A stretch of DNA of 29,815 bases from Saccoglossus kowalevskii. Its lineage: Eukaryota > Hemichordata > Enteropneusta > Harrimaniidae. Both the position numbers and the translations under genes were made by a program. The notes beneath the pieces are model-generated. The model saw nothing but the letters and a program-made list of their open reading frames with translations, searched no databases and was not told where the DNA came from. This document shows, one piece after another, positions 20,470 to 29,815 of the stretch. The stretch is taken from positions 259,509 through 289,323 of the forward strand of contig NW_003135832.1 in assembly GCF_000003605.2 (NCBI RefSeq). The letters run 5' to 3'. Position 1 is the stretch's first letter, and each line of letters starts with the position of its first letter.

Positions 20470-20562
20470 CGAGGGGCAAATCTTGCAATGAGCCAATTTG
20501 AATACTGAATAGTGAGTCGTCAGCACCAGAGAAGAAAAATCTATATTCGGGTATAGATGAAA
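20470..20562 (-). CDS. Candidate phase-1 exon, cadherin-like segment
   Basis: The minus strand reads SSIPEYRFFFSGADDSLFSI, then QIGSLQDLPLG, up to a good donor (CCCCTCG followed by GTAAGA). It starts in phase 1 from a weak acceptor ('catgtttag'); another AG ten bases upstream is possible. The 'Y-x-F-x-x-S-G-x-D-D-x-L-F-x-I' pattern recalls cadherin repeats ('sGnDdglFsId'), and phase 1-1 boundaries suit an extracellular module. No neighbouring cadherin exons are visible, so the family assignment is weak. Confidence 0.33.
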
Positions 20563-20570
20563 CTAAACAT

Positions 20571-21658
20571 GTCTTAGTGCATATTGAAATCAATAAATCA
20601 ATAGAATACCAATACCATAATAATAATTTTGCGCACAAGTTATGGTGACCTCTACACTAACCTGTATAAATATACAGCAATTCATTTAGTTATACAATAT
20701 CAGCTCTAGTCATCAATACATAAATTGCTCTTGTTACAAGTACAGCAGCACAGTGTTCTTTCACTATAACTAGTGTTCATAGTTAATGCAATGGTAGACA
20801 TGTCACATCAATGTGTATCACATTGATGGTAGAACAATCCAATGCATGTCAACGTCCTATACAAATTACAGTAGTCCTAATGATCACTCAGTTTTATACC
20901 AGGTAGTCTTCAAATTGTCGTCCGTCACCTAGGTAGTCAAGCATACCGGATTTTAAGTTGCTCACTGGCTGGTTATTTGTCATTAGTCTAAGGGCTGCAA
21001 GAGGAAATCAACAAACATGGCTAGAAGTAACATATTGATGGCTATACACAAACGCTGATATTTCTCATTTGTAATGAACATCGGAAAGATAATTACACAG
21101 TTATAATACGCACATATGTTGGTGGAAACTTCGCAATATGGAAAACTATCTTGTGTAACAGATTACAAAAATAATTTATATAGTGCTACATGGTTACAAT
21201 ACATGTGACATTTCTTTACGTTCCATAATTCGCAGACAAGAGTCGTATTCGGCAACATTTTTACTAAATTTACATGAAATAAAAAAGGTATAATTCTAGA
21301 AGTCGTACGAACACTTTATGCTTAATTTTTAATATTCTGCTAATTTATTCATGACGTAGCAGTTTCTCTGTTGATGAACAACATCCGTTCTTCATTATTT
21401 TCATATTTTGAATTTTATGTTTATAATAAATTCGAACAAGTTACTATTTCATGTATACATTTTAGACAATGCTCACCAAATCAAAAACAACTCCCCAAGT
21501 CCAGGGGTTTTGCCCCTAAAACAAAAAGAAATACATGGTGAATAGAGCAGCGTAAATACAAACAGAATAACAAAAAATGACCTTTCTGACCATTTACTGA
21601 CTGCGTTAACGCATTTGAAATACAGGGTCGTGTACAATTTGGGTAATTTTCCACGTTT
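20571..21658. other. Gene-poor stretch
   Basis: Nothing recognised beyond AT-rich noncoding sequence. It lies just downstream of the terminal exon candidate 21967-21659. Confidence 0.45.
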
Positions 21659-21967
21659 TCATTCCGGTTTTTGTACAATTTGGATTGTAATGTGCCCACT
21701 GAAAACACAGTTGTGAAATAAACCGATTTTGTGACTGGTCATACTACCTGTAACTATGGATATTTGGCGTTCAGCGGTACTTGGGTCGACCAAAATTTGA
21801 GACACGGCGGGACGTGGTGTATCATGTACGGCGACCGGCACGGCAACCTCAGTTCCAACATCTGACCTGGATACCTTCGGTATAACAACAGATTTGAGAC
21901 AGTATGACTGACAAGTTTTGTCGTTGTTCTGTGGTATGTTTTCTGGTGTAAGATCGGATTCTCTCAT
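21659..21967 (-). CDS. Candidate terminal exon in repeat copy A2
   Basis: An open minus-strand frame of 102 codons ends in a stop. It contains VVIPKVSRSDVGTEVAVPV, VHDTPRPAVSQILVDPS and, near the end, MTSHKIGLFHNCVFSGHITI. Proteins ending in a 'hNCxFxGxxxIxI' beta-strand motif recur in invertebrate gene families, so a true C-terminus is plausible. The ATG at 21967 is not a convincing initiator. Acceptor-like AGs occur inside the frame (for example before AAAACATACC). The homologous stretch in copy A1 (1-130) is disrupted, so this copy is either the intact gene member or simply the less decayed one. Confidence 0.4.
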   Translation of the reverse strand: MRESDLTPENIPQNNDKTCQSYCLKSVVIPKVSRSDVGTEVAVPVAVHDTPRPAVSQILVDPSTAERQISIVTGSMTSHKIGLFHNCVFSGHITIQIVQKPE

Positions 21968-22682
21968 CGTTTTTGTGACACGTACATAATACGCATTGTC
22001 TCAACTCTGGCTAGCTATCGACATTAGATTCATCATCTCCAATAGTGGAGAATCACAATACCATATATCGTCGTAGAATTCTGCGTTGTCCCGTGTTCTT
22101 TGAAACAGATGGCAATTACCCGGGTGCAATTTTGTCAGCTGGAATTTGAACGGCGCTACCGGACACCGGTTGTTATTGTTTTGCCTGTGACTCGTAGTTT
22201 CTTGCATTTTTTTTGTCCTTCAATCTCTCAATCTCATCTATTACTTAAAGATCATGTTTTCTTTGTTGGAGGTTCGCAATACATCTCAAAGTCACAACAC
22301 GTAGAACACAGCGTTCTGGCGTTCGTTTAGACACCTCCAGGTGTTAAGGGACAGTGGTTTAGGTTTGTGTGGCGAACGACAATCACCCAACGACCGATGC
22401 TAACAAAAAGCAATATTATGATTATATAACTTTTGAGATGTTTTTAATTCAGTAATTTTTTTAATATTCTTCTAAAATTTAAACACTATATTTCCCTAAA
22501 AATTAAATAATACCGGTCTTATGTATTCCCGTATTAAACCTGTAGTCAATTCATGTTCCAGGACCACTTCGTTTAGCCGTGCAATAACAGCCACTATACC
22601 ATTGATTGCATATGCAAATGTTGTGTTTGGACCAATTAAATCAATGGATTAACACCATAAATATACTGGTATAATATAATAC
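21788..22682. repeat. Segmental repeat A, copy A2
   Basis: Diverged direct copy of 1-1256, sharing the landmarks listed there. The copies differ by many small indels and by a larger length difference in the middle (A1 is longer around 400-800). Both presumed coding and noncoding parts are shared, so the duplication was at DNA level. Confidence 0.7.
22001..22207 (-). CDS. Coding-like fragment in repeat copy A2
   Basis: The minus-strand frame contains LTKLHPGNCHLFQRTRDNAE followed by FYDDIWYCDSPLLEMMN, with stop at 22001. The corresponding part of copy A1 (about 275-335, minus) still reads RPQDNAEFVDAIYFF in one frame before decaying. Conservation of the DNAEF-D-I/Y peptide between two diverged copies suggests former coding sequence upstream of the terminal exon. 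Boundaries and family are unknown. Confidence 0.33.
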   Translation of the reverse strand: MQETTSHRQNNNNRCPVAPFKFQLTKLHPGNCHLFQRTRDNAEFYDDIWYCDSPLLEMMNLMSIASQS

Positions 22683-22925
22683 GTAATATCGCAACTATTG
22701 GAATATAACCTTACTTGGTCCACTGGCACTTTTGGAAGTTCAATTGTTAATTTTGAAACGTGTTTTTCAAAAAAGTGGGTAAGACTGAGGAGTCCTATTG
22801 TAGAAGGTGGAAGGAGCTTTTTAACACTGATAGAATTAAATGCAGGTTTTTCTTATTGCTATGGACCTCTTTCATGCCTGAGTCTTGTTGAAACTATCCA
22901 AAACATCTCTGTCACACATTTTCAC

Positions 22926-23043
22926 GTCTGCTTCAGATATTGCCTGACATCATTCTCTTTTCCTGTAATTCCCACAATCTCATTACCCTCATTAACGGCA
23001 CATCTTTCTGAGTCTCTCGGAGGATCTTTAGAATTTGATGTAG
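22926..23043 (-). CDS. Weak exon candidate
   Basis: After an AG ('gattaatctag') the minus strand reads ATSNSKDPPRDSERCAVNEG and NEIVGITGKENDVRQYLKQT to a possible donor (GCAGAC followed by GTGAAA). The hydrophilic, protein-like composition is the only support, and the donor is poor. Family not recognised. Confidence 0.22.
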
Positions 23044-23492
23044 CTAGATTAATCATCGGCCAGTATACAATGTAATTTTATACATCTTTGCGAGAGTTTT
23101 TCTGTATGGCTGTAGAGCATGGCAAAATATTGGATTGCGACTAGATATATTGGACACAGTTTATGAGACATTGTTTCTTGGTTTTATAATTTAAATTGAC
23201 AAAACTTATAACTTTTGTGATCAATAATTCAACACAGACATATTTGAATTTTAGCATTAACAATTATAATTATTAGTGTAATTATAGTTTATTGGAGACT
23301 AATATAGTTTATTAGTTTATTTCTTGAATGATGTAGTGTTTTACTGGTAAGTTAGTGCAAAAAGGTGAGAACCGATTGCATTACCAATATAAAAGTTGTG
23401 AAAAAAGTTACAGGTCAAGGTGATAGTGGCGATATTCGACAAGAGAAGTGCTTGATCTGAGTAAACAATTTCAGTCGTGCAGAATCGCTAAT

Positions 23493-23653
23493 GTATCCGG
23501 CAACTTGTTGTTATTTGATTCAGCTGTATAACCTAAACTAAGTCCCATGATATGGTGAGCTGAACTTTGTATCCAGCAAATTGTTGTTATCTGATTCAGC
23601 TAAGTGTATAACCTGAACTAAGATAAGTCCCATGATATAGTGAGCTGAACTTT
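23493..23653. repeat. Two-copy tandem duplication, 76 and 85 bp
   Basis: Units 23493-23568 and 23569-23653 both run from 'gtatcc.gcaa' to 'gagctgaacttt'. Unit 2 is longer because of two small insertions ('aagtg', 'aagat'-like), each looking like a local duplication. Confidence 0.8.
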
Positions 23654-23940
23654 CTGTGCTGTGTAATTCGAGCATCGACATCACTACTACTTTAACACAC
23701 ATGGATTCTCGCGCTCAGATTATACAATTTGCGAGACTGTTAGTGGACGACGTCGAACTATCGTGCATGTCATATCATAGTAGTGAGTCAAATAGATCGT
23801 TAATAGTTACAGCAATGGAGGTTTGCCCCCAAAATGTGACAAACAACGGCAAACTGTTCATATGTTCTATATTGTGGAGCAACACTGCAAACAGTAATAA
23901 TATTCTCGAGAAATCTGCTCACCAACCTCACGCAACCTTT

Positions 23941-24095
23941 CTAGGGGGTCCGGGGGCATGCTCCCCCTCAACAATTTTGAAATCTACACCCTCTGAAACG
24001 CTAACTCCTGCATTTTAGGGGAAAATGTTGCTGACACAATGGCTTTCAGCTCGATTTTGGATGGGGTCAACATTTTTTTGAGGTGCGACCGCCCC
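23941..24095. repeat. Dispersed repeat C, copy without D
   Basis: It matches 11643-11766 ('ctagggggtccg', 'gaaatcta', 'accct.tgaaac', 'ttgctgacacaa', 'gcgacYgcc') and, in part, 3505-3565. It contains a near-palindrome around 'gggggcatgctcccc'. It lies about 170 bases from the hAT terminus at 24266. Confidence 0.6.
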
Positions 24096-24265
24096 CTTTT
24101 CCCCGTTCTCTGTCACTGCACTGGCTAACTGATTGATGCATGACGAATTCTGATTTATCTTTTCATGACTATTATATCAATAAACTTTGCTGAGTGTTAT
24201 ACCATAATAATTCAGTTTATTACTGTGCTGTTATTAATTTGCATATTCTGGCATTTGTATTACAT

Positions 24266-24358
24266 CAGGGCTTGAAATCTTTTATGAAAACTCACCAGCC
24301 CAGGACTAGTCACTAAGATAATCAACTAGCCCTGACTAAGTAATCACTAGCCCTCAAT
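24266..24358. repeat. hAT 3'-end terminal and subterminal repeats
   Basis: CAGGGCTTGAAAT at 24266-24278 has the CAGGG start common to hAT terminal inverted repeats. It is followed by several ACTAG/ACTAGCCC motifs (24303-24358), as in hAT subterminal repeats. It lies about 230 bases beyond the transposase 3' end, where a 3' terminus should be. The opposite end is not recognised with confidence: 'caaaccctg' near 26676 is only partly complementary, and no matching 8-bp target duplication was found. Confidence 0.5.
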
Positions 24359-24496
24359 ATTATTGTCATGAATTTTTATTACTATGACACAGTGTACATA
24401 CAGTATTGTATTTTTTAATGTGCATTTGGTATTTACTTATGAATCTAACTTTGCAGAACTGTCCAATAATATGTTTATCAATTTGATTATCCGTAT

Positions 24497-26440
24497 TTAC
24501 TTTATTTTATGTCCAAAAATGTGTTTCTTGCGAATACTGCTCTCTAGCCGTCGGGTTATGCTACTATCGGGATTGAAGTCCCTCAGTGCAGGCCCTTCAA
24601 GCATGATCATTAACTGATTGCGTAGAGACTCCTGTGTCAGTGAAGTTCTTAGCTGAGTTTTAACGATGTTCTGCTTTAAGAAAGCTCTCTCACAGCTGGC
24701 TGTACTGGGTGACACATCCATTACAAATTCTAGCATAGTTTCAGCATATCAGTCAGATAAGGAGGCTTTGTTTGCAACATCAAGCTATATATAAGTTTTG
24801 CTGTACGCCATTGTCTGCAATGTACCTTCAGTGCAGGCCACTGATGAAAAATTCTATCTCTCCCACCTTCTGAAAAATAAATGTGCAGGTAATCCATAAG
24901 TAGTTGTGTAAGCTCATCATTGTCATATGCAGCTAGAAGATGGTTATCTATTGGCCACTTCTGAAAGTTAAATATCATCATGAGAAGTGAAATTGGCTTT
25001 TCCTCCAATATTTCAAACCGTTTTTTAATGTATTTTATTGTGTTGTCAACTAATTTGTCTATGTATGTTGCATCCAATGCACTACTTGGTTGCCTTCCCT
25101 GTGACCTGTGAAGTTTAATGTTACCAAACATCAGTGTTTCATCATTGAAATTGTCATTGAAGTCATTCATATTCTTGCCAGGATATGCTTTTATTGCATT
25201 CAATGCCAGGTAAGTCTCTTCTAGTATGTCTGTCTTAAATAGATTTGCTAATATAGGTAAGTAATTGAGCAGGAAATGGAGCAGTCTTACAAACTTGATT
25301 ACAGCGATAGTTCTGTAGTAGCCCTTTGCACGGCTTGAATTATCAGTACTGGAATTTTTATCTGTACTAGCATGTTCCAGGTGAGTCACAACTGGCCTCA
25401 TAATTGTTCTTGATAGCTTTTACTGCTCGCTCCTTACTAGATAGCCAGCGTACTTGCTTCACTCCGCTTATGTGAGACAGATCATGTTCCAAACCACCAG
25501 AGATGTCCTTCAGCTCTCTTCTTCTTTTAGGTGAGTAGTGGTAAAACATGAAGAGTCTTTTCAGGGTTTCTTCAAACTTACCCATGACAGCCAGATTATC
25601 TTTGTTAGCATCTAGAACTGCTAGCTCTAATTTATGAGCAATGCACTGTAAGGATACCAGGGCAGGATTTATGTCAGTTAATTTTTTTGTAACACCATTT
25701 TTATTACCAACATTCAATGAAGCACCATCAAAATTAGCCATTACCAAGCTTCGCTTAATTTCCTCATTATCAGGCTTGAGTTTTTCAAAACTAAGTCCAA
25801 CCTGTGATAACCCACTATCCAAAGTTTGCAAAAGACCATCAGAATTTGCTGCTTCTAGTGGTACAGTATCAACTTGTCTACATACTGGCATGCTATCAGT
25901 GGGATTCACATATTTCAGAAAAAAACAATCTCCTGCTCTATCTCAGCTGCATTAGTTGACCCATCACCAATAATGCTAAGAAAGTTAACTTCCAGTATCT
26001 CATCTTGCATAATTTTCTTCTGACATTCAACAATAGCTTTAAACATTTTAAAGCTGGCTATATTTCTAATTTTCTTCTATTTGCAGGCCATTTAGCTCCT
26101 GAACTTCACACATCATTTCAAAGTCAGAAAATGGTTTTACCCTTTTTCGCATAAGCAGTCCTAAATAACTTTCTCCCTCTATTCGGCATTTAATGTTGAT
26201 ACTGCCTTGCCTATAGGGGTTTCTGTCAACAGGTTTGGGCACATGTTAGCCTGTTTTATTTTCTGCAACTTGTTTTGCCCAAACATAACGAAAATAGCGA
26301 CGAGTACATGCCATGTTTTCTTGTGTTTTTTCATATGATTTCAATGGATCCAACCTGAAGTTTGTTGTCCCTTTAAATAGCGGACTGCTTTTATCGGCCA
26401 AATCAGGGTATGGCTTACAACAAATGCAAAACATGTCAGC
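24497..26440 (-). pseudogene. hAT transposase pseudogene, ZNF862-like type
   Basis: Minus-strand blocks in order: a TTF/BED-like zinc finger start (MFCICCKPYPDLADKSSPLF, TTNFR...L, from about 26440); SDFEMMCEVQELNG near 26125; the first catalytic Asp in FLSIIGDGST near 25960; the second Asp in VMANFDGASLNVG near 25745; the C-x-x-H of CIAHKLEL near 25650; RWLSSKERAVKA near 25430; and the C-terminal dimerisation block SPSTASCERAF with KTQLRTSL (24736-24630). The frame breaks between about 26245 and 25910 (several stops), in a T run near 25925, near 25400 and near 24735. The transposase cut and pasted its element. This copy is inactive, though the overall order is complete and the length (about 650 codons) is normal for the type. 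Confidence 0.88.
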
Positions 26441-26473
26441 ATCTTTATGACTTATCTACGAGCGTTCATCAGA

Positions 26474-26674
26474 TCATGCCGGAATGAAATAACATTTCAT
26501 TTTGTGTCTGTCATATTTTTGGTCACGCGTTAGCGTTACCGTATCTCCACAACTTTCACCTGATGACGTTGACGTAGGAGTTGGCAGTGCGGCCATCGAC
26601 GGTTGAGGCTCTTTGGAGTTTTTGTCATACTCTAAATGTTGTCCTACAACTGCTGAGGCCACTTCAGTCTGCAT
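26474..26674 (-). pseudogene. Possible N-terminal leader of the hAT transposase
   Basis: An open frame directly upstream of the zinc-finger block contains AALPTPTSTSSGESCGD and ends shortly before it. Ser/Thr/Pro-rich leaders before the zinc finger are usual in this transposase type. There is a stop and frame change between the two blocks. Confidence 0.35.
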
Positions 26675-27505
26675 ACCAAACCCTGGTTTGTCATTTTAAC
26701 CAAACTATAAGACAAGCCAATACAACCGACTACAAACCATCTTCAATATTGAACTACTGTAAGGATGTGAAAACATACTGGACTAGCTTGACTGTTCAGT
26801 TTGCCTGGAGCGCAAAAGCCAGGTCGTTGACCTAAGTTCATCATCTAAGCCATGACATAACTGAAACCAACAGCTTGTTTTCCTTCGTACTCAGGAACAT
26901 AAGCCCATGTGCAGGGGATTGGGATGGCTTTCCTCGATTTACTTAAACACATTATCAATAGATAACATTTTGTGATTTTACCAGATTTTCTCGAAAATAT
27001 TTGCTCTTCTCTATACATCCCAATCCCCTTATTATGATGTATAAGATCGAACATACATACCGTTGTGTTGTTATCGACTTTTTATAAAGTGTATTTTCCC
27101 ATTGTGTAGGAATAAAAAAATATGTTTCACTTAATTTTAGATTCTATAGTTTAAGAATGTGTACGTGGGTATAACAAATAAGATTGAAAACATTCAGAGA
27201 CAAGATGCTGTCAGCACTAATCGACACTATTCACTATTCATTTTGAAAAATATTGAGCTCAATGCCATTGCCGAATTTAAATATGTATACATCCTATTAA
27301 CATACACTCAGACCAACAAAATTACATGCGTAAACACCACTGCAGGGATTCAATTGTTGTTTTTTTATTCTAGAACTTCTATTCTAGACAAGATAACTGA
27401 GTGCATATTTCTAGGATAGAATCATGCTGGTGTTGGCTGTAATCAGGTACCTTGTTGTTTCTTCTGTAGTTATTCAGCCACACGAAGCATATTTACGTAA
27501 ACGTT
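26675..27505. other. Gene-poor stretch with a short inverted repeat
   Basis: 'ggggattgggatg' at about 26915 and its reverse complement 'catcccaatcccc' at about 27017 form a 13-bp inverted repeat about 90 bases apart. The minus frame 27054-26845 spans it and is probably incidental. Confidence 0.45.
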
Positions 27506-27660
27506 GTGTGCTTATATTGTCAAATTAAAGAGTCGTACACTTACCTCAGTTATATTTAACATAAAGAAAGCAATATGGAGTGACATCATACACGCTGCCA
27601 CGTTGTAACTTAGTCTCACTAATGTTGCGTGTAGTAGATATGCTATACCAACTCTGTAAT
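27506..27660 (-). repeat. Inverted duplication, left arm (contains the open exon copy)
   Basis: This is the reverse-complement homologue of 28258-28430. The central 'ggtatagcatatctactacacgcaac' block is identical in the two arms, and the flanking intron-like sequence ('gtcaaattaaa.agtcgtacac') is also shared. Confidence 0.8.
27545..27653 (-). CDS. Candidate exon, hydrophobic, duplicated in inverted orientation nearby
   Basis: A 109-nt open stretch has acceptor 'ctcctcaattacag' and donor ACTGAG followed by GTAAGT. It starts with one leftover base and ends in phase 0. The peptide VGIAYLLHATLVRLSYNVAA and CMMSLHIAFFMLNITE is rich in hydrophobic residues and could be part of a polytopic membrane protein (two short membrane helices), but no family is recognised. 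The second copy (28269-28391, plus) keeps acceptor and donor positions but not the frame. Confidence 0.45.
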
Positions 27661-27784
27661 TGAGGAGATCGTGACCAAATAACTTACTTAATGATGTATC
27701 TTGACACAAGGTATCGGCATATGTTACCTATTAATGCAACACTCTTAATATTATCTCAATCTCGTGTGCGGGTTTACTGACTAA

Positions 27785-27899
27785 ATGTTAATGGCTTCTT
27801 CCATCATTTTCACACGAACTGTTTCGAGGTCAAGAGGTCGGGTTTTGACCCCTTGATAGACAACACGCATACACACGCACACACATACATATATACACG
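27785..27899 (+). repeat. Possible tRNA-derived SINE tail with CA-rich microsatellite
   Basis: 'gaggtcaagaggtcgggttttgacccc' (about 27825-27852) resembles a decayed tRNA B-box/T-arm as found in tRNA-derived SINEs, with 'tggcttcttcc' upstream in the A-box position. It is followed by a CA/TA-rich tract (27864-27898). The B-box differs from consensus in several bases, so a real SINE is only a possibility. Confidence 0.28.
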
Positions 27900-28257
27900 T
27901 CTTACCATCGCTGTGACGACACACATTAAATCACATTTCAATATAGTTGAATTAACTTTTAATATAGTTGCTTTAGATTAAAACGTGACTCTATAGGTTT
28001 GCGATATAACTGGAGATTAATTAAACTCAATTACAATAAAGAATTCAAGTTCAAGCTTGAATAAATACAAAGGCAACAAAATAAAAATGACATAGAAATG
28101 GTTGCGAAGCTTATGTTTAGTAAAGGGGGTATGTATGGAAGAATTATATTAATAAGCCTCCAAAATTGAGTAAGATTACCCGCACATAAGATAGAAAAAT
28201 AGTGCATATTATTAGGTGTTTTTCGTTAATAGTTAACACGATGCTGATAACAACCTA

Positions 28258-28430
28258 CCCATATACAGAGTTGGTATAGCATATCTACTACACGCAACAC
28301 TAGGTGAGACTAAGTTACAACGTGGCAGCGTGTGATTGTATGATATCACTACGTATAGCTTTTATTCATCTTACAAATATCTGTGATCACGGTGAGTGTA
28401 CGACTGTTTAATTTGACACTATATTCACAC
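28258..28430 (+). repeat. Inverted duplication, right arm
   Basis: Reverse-complement homologue of 27506-27660, separated from it by about 600 bases. Confidence 0.8.
28269..28391 (+). pseudogene. Frameshifted copy of the exon at 27545-27653
   Basis: It has acceptor 'ctacccatatacag' and donor GATCACG followed by GTGAGT, at positions equivalent to the other copy. An extra G near 28300 ('actaggtgag' instead of 'attagtgag') shifts the frame into a stop. Past that point the old frame still reads VRLSYNVAAC and SLRIAFIHLTN. The donor-proximal part has also diverged and gained about 13 bases. Confidence 0.5.
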
Positions 28431-29815
28431 AACTTTTCCATCTATGCACCTTATGTGGCTAATTAATGAAGGAGATACAACACAAACATGGAGCATGAGA
28501 GCATAATGTCTCTAAATGCTTTAACTTTTCTCGTGATACTCACGCTCGGTAATGGAACACGCTGCTAGCTAGCCTACACTTTCCATAATTGAATGGCAAC
28601 TTAGGTAAAACATACTTTTTATAGCTACACAATGAGAAAACTCAAATTATGAAAGTGTAAAATTACAGAACAGGTATGCATGTCTGACCTTATACATCAT
28701 AATATCAAAGTAGAGCATTAGTAAATGATTGAGCAGTTAATCAGTGGGTATGCAAACATTGTTGGTTATGATGGCTGGTTATCACCAAACTTAAATCTTG
28801 ACGAGGCATGTCAACACTCAATACGCAAAATAACGGAAAACATATAAACATTATTTTGCCCCCGAAAACACTATAAACAAAGTAGTTCATTATTAAAGAT
28901 AAATGATAGCATAAACAGTTTAGTTTTACTTTTTATGAATTTTTAATGTTTATCTATCCTATCTAATGCGATTTTAAAATTTCTAATCGCAACGCCAGGA
29001 TCTTTAAATAACATCATCGTATTATGTCAAAAATACTTAACCTGAAGTATTGTACAGAACTGGTTGCCTAAACACTAACATGTTCCGATTTTAATGTCAA
29101 TTGCCTGACTATTGTCAGTTTTTTTGTTGTTCTTGTAACTTGTTTTGTCACTTGTTGCCATACGTTTTTTGCATGTTCTTGAACTTTTTTTCATTACGGC
29201 TTTTGTATAAGTATTTATGTTTGATATATTAGTAATAGCTTTTTTAAGCAGCATGATGTAGCAGTGATGTTCCAAGTTTATCGATATCTGGAAGGCTCGT
29301 TATTACTGGTCATATACTTAGATTCCCATAATGGATTGTTGGAAATGAAATAAAATGTTCGACGATAAATTTCCAAAAAAACTGGACAACATATTTTTCC
29401 GACATTTAACTTACAAAAAAAACCATTTCACATAGTGTACATGGCTGGATTGAATGCATAAAATAGAGCATTATTGCTCCAACTTGCTATATATTTCAGA
29501 GCTGAATATATTATCTTAACAACCAATACCATTATTTCGAAGCCATGTGACGTTGATTATACTTTATGTATTTTTTATTATTTTTGTTTGCTGGAACTTG
29601 TAATTATTTAGTATGTTTCGTTCCTTCCTTCATTTAAACATATGAGCAAATACAATGCCATATACACAGAAAAGAAACTGTAAGATGATCAAAACCAGTT
29701 ACTGTTCAGTGATAGTACCATTAACGACCACTGCAATAATTATAAATTTGAAGTAATTTGCTACATTGTGGTGATTCTTGATCAAAGAAAATAATGATTT
29801 CGATTAACAATAACG
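28431..29815. other. Gene-poor stretch to window end
   Basis: AT-rich sequence without recognised exon, RNA gene or transposon protein. The Lys-rich minus frame 29275-29075 has no supporting signals. Confidence 0.5.

Noticed and set aside
25641-25955. Plus-strand frame of 104 codons
   Set aside because: It is antisense to the hAT transposase catalytic region.
26676-26686. 'caaaccctg' as right terminal repeat of the hAT element
   Set aside because: Matches the left terminus in only about two thirds of positions, lacks subterminal ACTAG motifs, and the adjacent 8 bases do not match the left flank.
1-29815. CRISPR arrays, bacterial operons, phage or plasmid modules
   Set aside because: No regularly spaced repeats and no prokaryotic coding. 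The window is animal nuclear DNA.

Overview
This is an AT-rich, intron-dominated stretch of an animal (metazoan) nuclear genome. It shows no bacterial gene organisation: there are no long ORFs, no operons and no ribosome-binding sites. Short open stretches are bounded by GT/AG splice signals, and there are relics of a Ty3/Gypsy LTR retrotransposon and of a hAT DNA transposon, many diverged dispersed repeats, and one sizeable assembly gap (445 N). The repeat types suggest a marine invertebrate or basal deuterostome. The sequence alone does not allow a firmer name.

The most interpretable host gene is on the minus strand between about 5.7 and 9.9 kb. Three short exons (9840-9651, 7345-7193, 6650-6566) are bounded by good splice sites, join in a consistent reading phase, and together resemble the second CACHE domain and the following Cys-rich juxtamembrane region of CACHD1 (VWFA and cache domain-containing protein 1, alpha2-delta superfamily). 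Two further candidate exons (6078-6037, 5934-5741) follow, but their phases conflict. The upstream exons (VWA, first CACHE domain) were not found and may lie beyond the window, in the gap, or be unrecognised.

Layout. 1-1256: decayed copy of a segmental repeat whose better copy is at 21788-22682. 2.2-2.4 kb: orphan exon candidate with excellent splice sites. 3.2-4.3 kb: foldback element, dispersed repeat D and a coding-like plus-strand fragment. 5.7-9.9 kb: CACHD1-like exons, with a hairpin-bearing element (7401-7735) in one intron. 10.6-12.3 kb: tandem duplication, palindromes flanking the gap, repeats C and D. 13.8-16.8 kb: rearranged Gypsy element, with PBS and gag on the plus strand meeting an inverted integrase/pre-RT segment. 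18.7-19.0 kb: second copy of the hairpin element in opposite orientation. 20.4-23.1 kb: candidate exons and segmental repeat copy A2. 23.5-24.1 kb: tandem duplication and repeat C. 24.3-26.7 kb: hAT transposase pseudogene (ZNF862-like type). 27.5-28.4 kb: an exon-sized inverted duplication with splice signals kept in both copies. The rest is intronic or intergenic DNA without recognisable content.

The window does not hold a set of genes working as one system. What it holds is part of one host gene, several orphan exons, and a dense layer of decayed mobile and foldback elements. The best leads are the gag/integrase inversion junction, the paired hairpin elements, the inverted exon duplication and the unresolved 3' part of the CACHD1-like gene.
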